A DNA stretch of 64,000 nucleotides, taken from assembly GCA_027627225.1 (NCBI GenBank), contig JAPFQT010000088.1, positions 186,001-250,000 on the forward strand, in the 5' to 3' direction. Positions within the stretch are counted from its first letter, which is position 1, and each line of letters starts with the position of its first letter. Source of the DNA: Congeria kusceri (lineage: Eukaryota; Mollusca; Bivalvia; Myida; Dreissenidae). Under the pieces are notes generated by a model. It made no database searches. It worked only from the letters and a program-made list of their open reading frames with translations, and had not been told where the DNA came from. Both the position numbers and the translations under genes were made by a program. Below, piece after piece: positions 59,287 through 64,000 of this stretch.

Positions 59287-60177
59287 ACAATGTTCTCACC
59301 CTGTGACACCAAAGCATTTAATACTGCATCATGCAATTGTTGTGTTATATGTTGTGAGTGAAACGGATTATCATTGTGCATTCTAAGTTCTAACTAAGTT
59401 CTTTTCAATTTTCTAATATGTTGTTATTCTTTAAATAAAGATTTAAAATGTGTGAGAAAATGTGCCCACAGACTGAACTGGTTTTAATATAGTCAAAGGG
59501 AGATAACCTACTCTGGGCAGAAGAATAAAAAAATTTACCCCGTGACAGATAGACTTGCACAGTGATGAGTTTGAACGATTAACACGTTCTTATTGTAGAG
59601 TTTTGTACAACTATTTGATATCAGATAAGTGTTAAAATGAAACTGATTTAACACCACATTTGTGAGTAAAATAATCCTTCGTTGTTTAAGGGTGTAATTC
59701 ACATAACCTTTTATATTATTTAACGTATGTAAGATATTGAGAATGTAAATTGAATATCCAACATGAATATATAAAACTGATGCATATGTTGATTTGGTTT
59801 ATAAATGAACAGTCTCATTTCTTCATAGATCGTTATTCTGCATACATTTAATATTAATTTTTGATATTATTGAAATAAAAGTCTTCAAGTCTTCCTATTG
59901 ATATTCGTATTGATATTTTTTCAATTTTTTGTCACAGATTCCCAAAATAAAAGAGCATTGTATACAAGGGAGCAAAATAACACTGCGGACCTAGAAATAT
60001 ACTGTAAAAAACATTCGTTTATGAGTAATCATCACTTGAAATTAATAAAATTATAAAGCGTTTTTAACGCTAAACGATGGAATAATTTGGAGCGTTTCTG
60101 TTGTGTTCGTTGGAACTGCTGACATCACGTGGAACACTTACATAAAGTAAATAATGCAATATGTGTGAAGTATAGAA

Positions 60178-60251
60178 GTGGGAATGGCCGAGTGGTTAAG
60201 GTGGTAGCGTTTTAATCCGGACGTCCCGGGTTCGAACCCCAGTTGGACCAA
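60178..60251 (+). tRNA. tRNA-like sequence (Leu/Ser-type A box), probably pseudogene or SINE head
   Basis: A-box TGGCCGAGTGG (60185-60195) and B-box GGTTCGAACCC (60229-60239) are perfect. The anticodon arm around TTTTAATCC does not close properly, one T-stem pair is lost and the acceptor arm barely pairs. A CCA-like GGACCA end is encoded, followed by T-rich sequence. The tail at 60370 (AAGTCCCTTTAA) matches that of the tRNA-related repeats at 2010 and 22330, placing it in the same repeat family. Confidence 0.5.
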
Positions 60252-60950
60252 TTTTTTTATTGTCTTTTTTTTTCTAAATACTTATCTTGTTATTATACTT
60301 GAGCTTTTTAGTTTCGATGCTTAAATCTGTCAAGTTAAGACTTTTAATGGCATACTTTAAAGTATGCGGAAGTCCCTTTAACCGTGCCTTTAACGGTTGA
60401 CATTTCATCAACTGTATTAAACAATTACAACTCACGCCTGATTGATCCTAAATTATTTCATGAAATATTTTAGTGGCGACACAAAAAACTTGCGAAATAC
60501 TATTAAATGCTATAACGGGCATCTTGTAAGATAAATTGGATTTTTTTCTCTTCTTCTGCATATGTGAACGGTTTTATTATAACACTTAATTTGATAAACA
60601 CATTTTTGTGAATGACATGTTATAAAAAAACAACTGATATGATTTTATGAGCGAAGCAAAACATAAATGCGCATGAAAGTGTGTCCTAAATTTACGCTTT
60701 GAACATAATACATATCTGTTTCGCGCATTTTAAAATATTTTCACTTAAGTTCTGATTTGTGTAAACTACATACAAATGAGTAAATCCAATTACAACTAAG
60801 TAAATAGTCGTTTATAATCATTCGATTATCAGTGAACAATAAGCTGAATTTAATGCGTACATGTCGGTTTTATATGCCAATGGTGAAGAACAATTTGTTC
60901 AGAGCCATTTAGAGGCAATGTATTTTACATATTGTGTATGGTAATGTCGG

Positions 60951-61078
60951 TTTTATATGCCAGGGAGAAACTATTGGGCATAATGGTATATTGTACTCAC
61001 ATATGGAACCAGGGTTTTATATGCCAGGGAGAAACTATTGGGCATAATGGTATATTGTACTCACATATGGAACCAGGG
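60951..61078 (+). repeat. Exact 64-bp tandem duplication
   Basis: Two adjacent identical 64-bp units (from TTTTATATGCCAGGGAGAAA to CATATGGAACCAGGG). Part of the unit (GTCGGTTTTATATGCCA) also occurs at about 60864. The identity implies a recent duplication. Confidence 0.9.
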
Positions 61079-61479
61079 TTTTAAACATTTCACGAGCAAA
61101 TTATTGGTAGAATACATTTCTCAGAAAATAATTAAATTGAATCTGTTAATACGGGTTATCTTGCACTTAGTTAAAAAACTACTGCGGATAATGTTGATAT
61201 AATGCTGAACACAACTCTTTTGGCCTTAGATGTATCTATAATTAACGTATTTAGTGTTTTCTATTTCCAAAAATGGGTTACTGCGTAAAAACATAATATA
61301 CCGGTAATCAGTCATTATGGTTTGTTTCCATTAACTGAGAGGGAATTTGTTGCTCTCAACGTCCTCCCTCATTTATGGAACCCATCAATTAAGATGGTTA
61401 CCATGCGTTTTTTCCCTATTTAGCGTGGCTTTACAATTGCCATTACCTGCAAACCAAATTACTAAGTACTTGTTCAACC

Positions 61480-61945
61480 CATGAAATGGCCTTTCTCACA
61501 TACATCAAGTACTGGTTCTACATAAGGAATGGACTTTCTCACATACACCAAGTACTGGTTCTACCTAGGAAACAGACTTTCTCAAGTATTGGTTCTTAAC
61601 CGGGAATGGACTTTCTAACACACATTAAGTAGTGGTTCAACCCAGGAAATGGACTTTCTCAAAAACAGCAAAAACAATTTAACCTAAGGATTGGATTTTC
61701 TCATATACAGTTACACCAAGAACTGGTTCTACCCAAGAATTGCTCTTTCTGTTGTACACCATTTAACTTTCTCACATACAACATGTAATGTTTCTACCCA
61801 TGGAATAGACTTGCTCACATTCACCAAGAACTGGTTCTGTCCAGTGAATGGACCTTCTCACATACACCTAGTATTGGTTCTACCCATGAAATATACTTTC
61901 TCACAAATACCAAGAACTAGTTATATGCAGGGAATATTACTGGGA
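61480..61945 (+). repeat. Degenerate ~40-bp tandem repeat
   Basis: About ten imperfect units of GGACTTTCTCACATACACCA plus AGTACTGGTTCTACCCAGGA. Heavy divergence and unit-length variation. The ORF at 61691 is an artefact of it. Confidence 0.85.
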
Positions 61946-62142
61946 TCTAAAATGTGACTGAAGTCTATTTCCCCTGTACCTCGAATCAGTCGGCGTGTCA
62001 AATTCACTTATGTTGGGAATCGCTTTCAGTTTAAAGTCACGTATATGCCTGCGGCTCCCCCCCCCTCTCCTGAACATTCAATTCGTATAGAAATATGAAT
62101 ATGTAATGCACTTATTATAGCTATAGATCGCTGACGCTAAGA

Positions 62143-63360
62143 ACAATTGATGTAAGCTATACAGACATGTGGTCTTCCATTATACACCATTCACCAGTTG
62201 TACAATTGATGTAAGCTATACAGGCATGTGGTCTTCCATTCTTCAACTACAGCATTCCCCAGTTCTACAATTGATGTAAGCTATACAGACATGTGGTCTT
62301 CCATTCTTCAACTACAGCATTCCCCAGTTCTACAATTTATGTAAGCTATACAGACATGTGGTCTTCCATTCTTCAACTACACCATTCCCCAGTTCTACAA
62401 TTGATGTAAGCTATACAGACATGTGGTATTCCATTCTTCAACTACAGCATTCCCCAGTTCTACAATTGATGTAAGCTGTACACACGTGTGGTCTTCCATT
62501 GTACACCATTCCCCAGTTCTGCAATTGATGTAAGCTATACAGACATGTGGTCTTCCATTCTTCAACTACACCATTCCCCAGTTCTACAATTGATGTAAGC
62601 TATACAGACATGTGGTCTTCCATTCTTCAACTACACCATTCCCCAGTTCTACAATTGATGTAAGCTATACAGACATGTGGTCTTCCATTCTTCAACTACA
62701 CCATTCCCCAGTTCTACAATTGATGTAAGCTATACAGACATGTGGTCTTCCATTCTTCAACTACACCATTCCCCAGTTCTGCAATTGATGTAAGCTATAC
62801 AGACATGTGGTATTCCATTCTTCAACTACAGCATTCCCCAGTTCTACATTTGATGTAAGCTATACAGACATGTGGTCTTCCATTCTTCAACTACACCATT
62901 CCCCAGTTCTACAATTGATGTAAGCTATACGGGCATGTGGTCTTCCATTCTTCAACTACACCATTCCCCAGTACTACAATTGATGTAAGCTATACAGACA
63001 TGTGGTATTCCATTCTACAACTACAGCATCCCCCAGTTCTACAATTGATGTAAGCTATACAGATATGTGGTGTTCCTTTCTTCAACTACACCATTCCCCA
63101 GTTCTACAATTGATGTAAGCTGTACAGACATGTGGTCTTCCATTCTTCAACTACAGCATTCCCCAGTTCTACAATTGATGTAAGCTATACACACGTGTGG
63201 TCTTCCATTCTTCAACTACAGCATTCCCCAGTTCTACAATTGATGTAAGCTATACATACGTGTGGTCTTCCATTATACACCATTCACCAGTTCTACAATT
63301 GATGTAAGCTATACAGGCATGTGGTCTTCCATTCTTCAACTACACAATTTCCCAGTTCTT
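62143..63360 (+). repeat. ~65-bp satellite, 19 copies
   Basis: Nineteen head-to-tail units beginning ACAATTGATGTAAGCTATAC, then AGACATGTGGTCTTCCATTC and TTCAACTACACCATTCCCCA. Most are 65 bp. A few shorter units (about 58-62 bp) have the variant TTATACACCATTC. Internal units are nearly identical; the edge units are more diverged. Confidence 0.95.
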
Positions 63361-63397
63361 GGACAGTGTGTCAATATGCGATATTAGTGTTAACCAA

Positions 63398-63690
63398 TGA
63401 AGCACTGTAGGACCATATTTTTCACAAATTATTTGTTTCACATCTGTGGAAAAATAGGATCTCATTCTTCACCGGTGAGAAAATTTATATTTTATTCTTT
63501 ACACATCCCATTTGTATTCGTCACATTTTCTGTGAAGATTGTGATTGCATCCAGTTTTTGATATGCAGTTAAATTATATTCTTCTGTGATCCTCACACTT
63601 AATCTCATTATTCGCACTTAAAAATGTGACAAATGAGATCCTATTCTTCACAGGTGTGCGAAAAATGTGATCCTACAAAGCACTCTTGTT
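63398..63690. mobile_element. Inverted-repeat (MITE-like) element next to the satellite
   Basis: The left end AAGCACTGTAGGACCATATT TTTCACA and the right end, reverse complemented, GAGTGCTTTGTAGGATCACA TTTTTCGCA form imperfect ~28-bp inverted repeats. The core repeats the phrases GATCC..ATTCTTCAC and TGTGAC/GTGAA. No coding capacity. Confidence 0.6.
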
Positions 63691-64000
63691 TCGTTTTTTT
63701 TCCATAATGAAGATCAGGCACAATCACTTGGAGTAATCCATTGCTACTTGGGAAGTTGTTAAGCGTGAAATGTTCGACAACGAAGGCCACAATTCTGATA
63801 ATACTTAAGCTTAAGCAGTGGTTTTCGTGTATCCAATTTCTGTTATTTCTATCGATGTTTTCAATATATATGTAATTTTAATGCATGAAAGATTTATTGG
63901 AGAATCTGGCTATTTTGTTTATTACGATATGCCACTTTAAATTACTCTTAAGTTATGTTACAGACTACGCCTAACTCCCGCCAAGTTTACACATCGCGTG
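63691..64000. other. Region without a supported gene
   Basis: Nothing recognised up to the window edge. Confidence 0.4.

Noticed and set aside
62143..63360. CRISPR-like array
   Set aside because: Whole 65-bp units are repeated, with no unique spacers.

Overview
The window reads as a metazoan nuclear genome, most likely a bivalve mollusc. It is AT-rich, has spliced genes with GT-AG introns, and is packed with dispersed elements of the kind that fill bivalve genomes: hairpin-ended repeats with internal units of about 150 bp, fold-back elements, tRNA-derived sequences and minisatellites. The species call is an inference from repeat style and from the B-box/NHL gene; no marker gene is present.

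Host genes. The clearest is a three-exon B-box/NHL (TRIM-like, RING-less) gene at 48239-53452 on the + strand. A minus-strand gene ends at 5682; its last eight exons (to 8645) can be chained in compatible phase, although its family is not recognised. A second minus-strand gene ends at 56983 with two recognisable 3' exons. A minus-strand two-exon gene (29624-31078) encodes a 344-residue protein with a possible Tudor-like tail. Orphan exons lie at 7595, 13252-13804, 20259 and 31857. The 20259 exon has a decayed, collinear copy at 47321.

Mobile DNA. A decayed RNase H-fold (DDE-type) transposase copy lies at 14323-17822 (minus). A 5'-truncated Penelope-like element with RT and GIY-YIG parts, a hammerhead-like 3' motif and a 13-bp target duplication lies at 34174-35610. 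A tRNA-headed SINE sits inside an older repeat at 4856-5134. Inverted-repeat elements lie at 2735, 19485, 27515, 35796 and 63398. At least eight hairpin-ended, internally repeated elements are spread through the window.

Layout. Two segments about 27-28 kb apart are paralogous in the same orientation: 11180-12740 with 39420-41130 (each carrying the same ~19-bp minisatellite), and 20259-20400 with 47321-47460. This points to an old tandem segmental duplication since broken up by insertions. The right end (59-64 kb) holds tRNA-like sequences, tandem duplications and a ~65-bp satellite of 19 copies. The genes do not form a shared pathway; the window is mainly a record of transposition around a few host genes.
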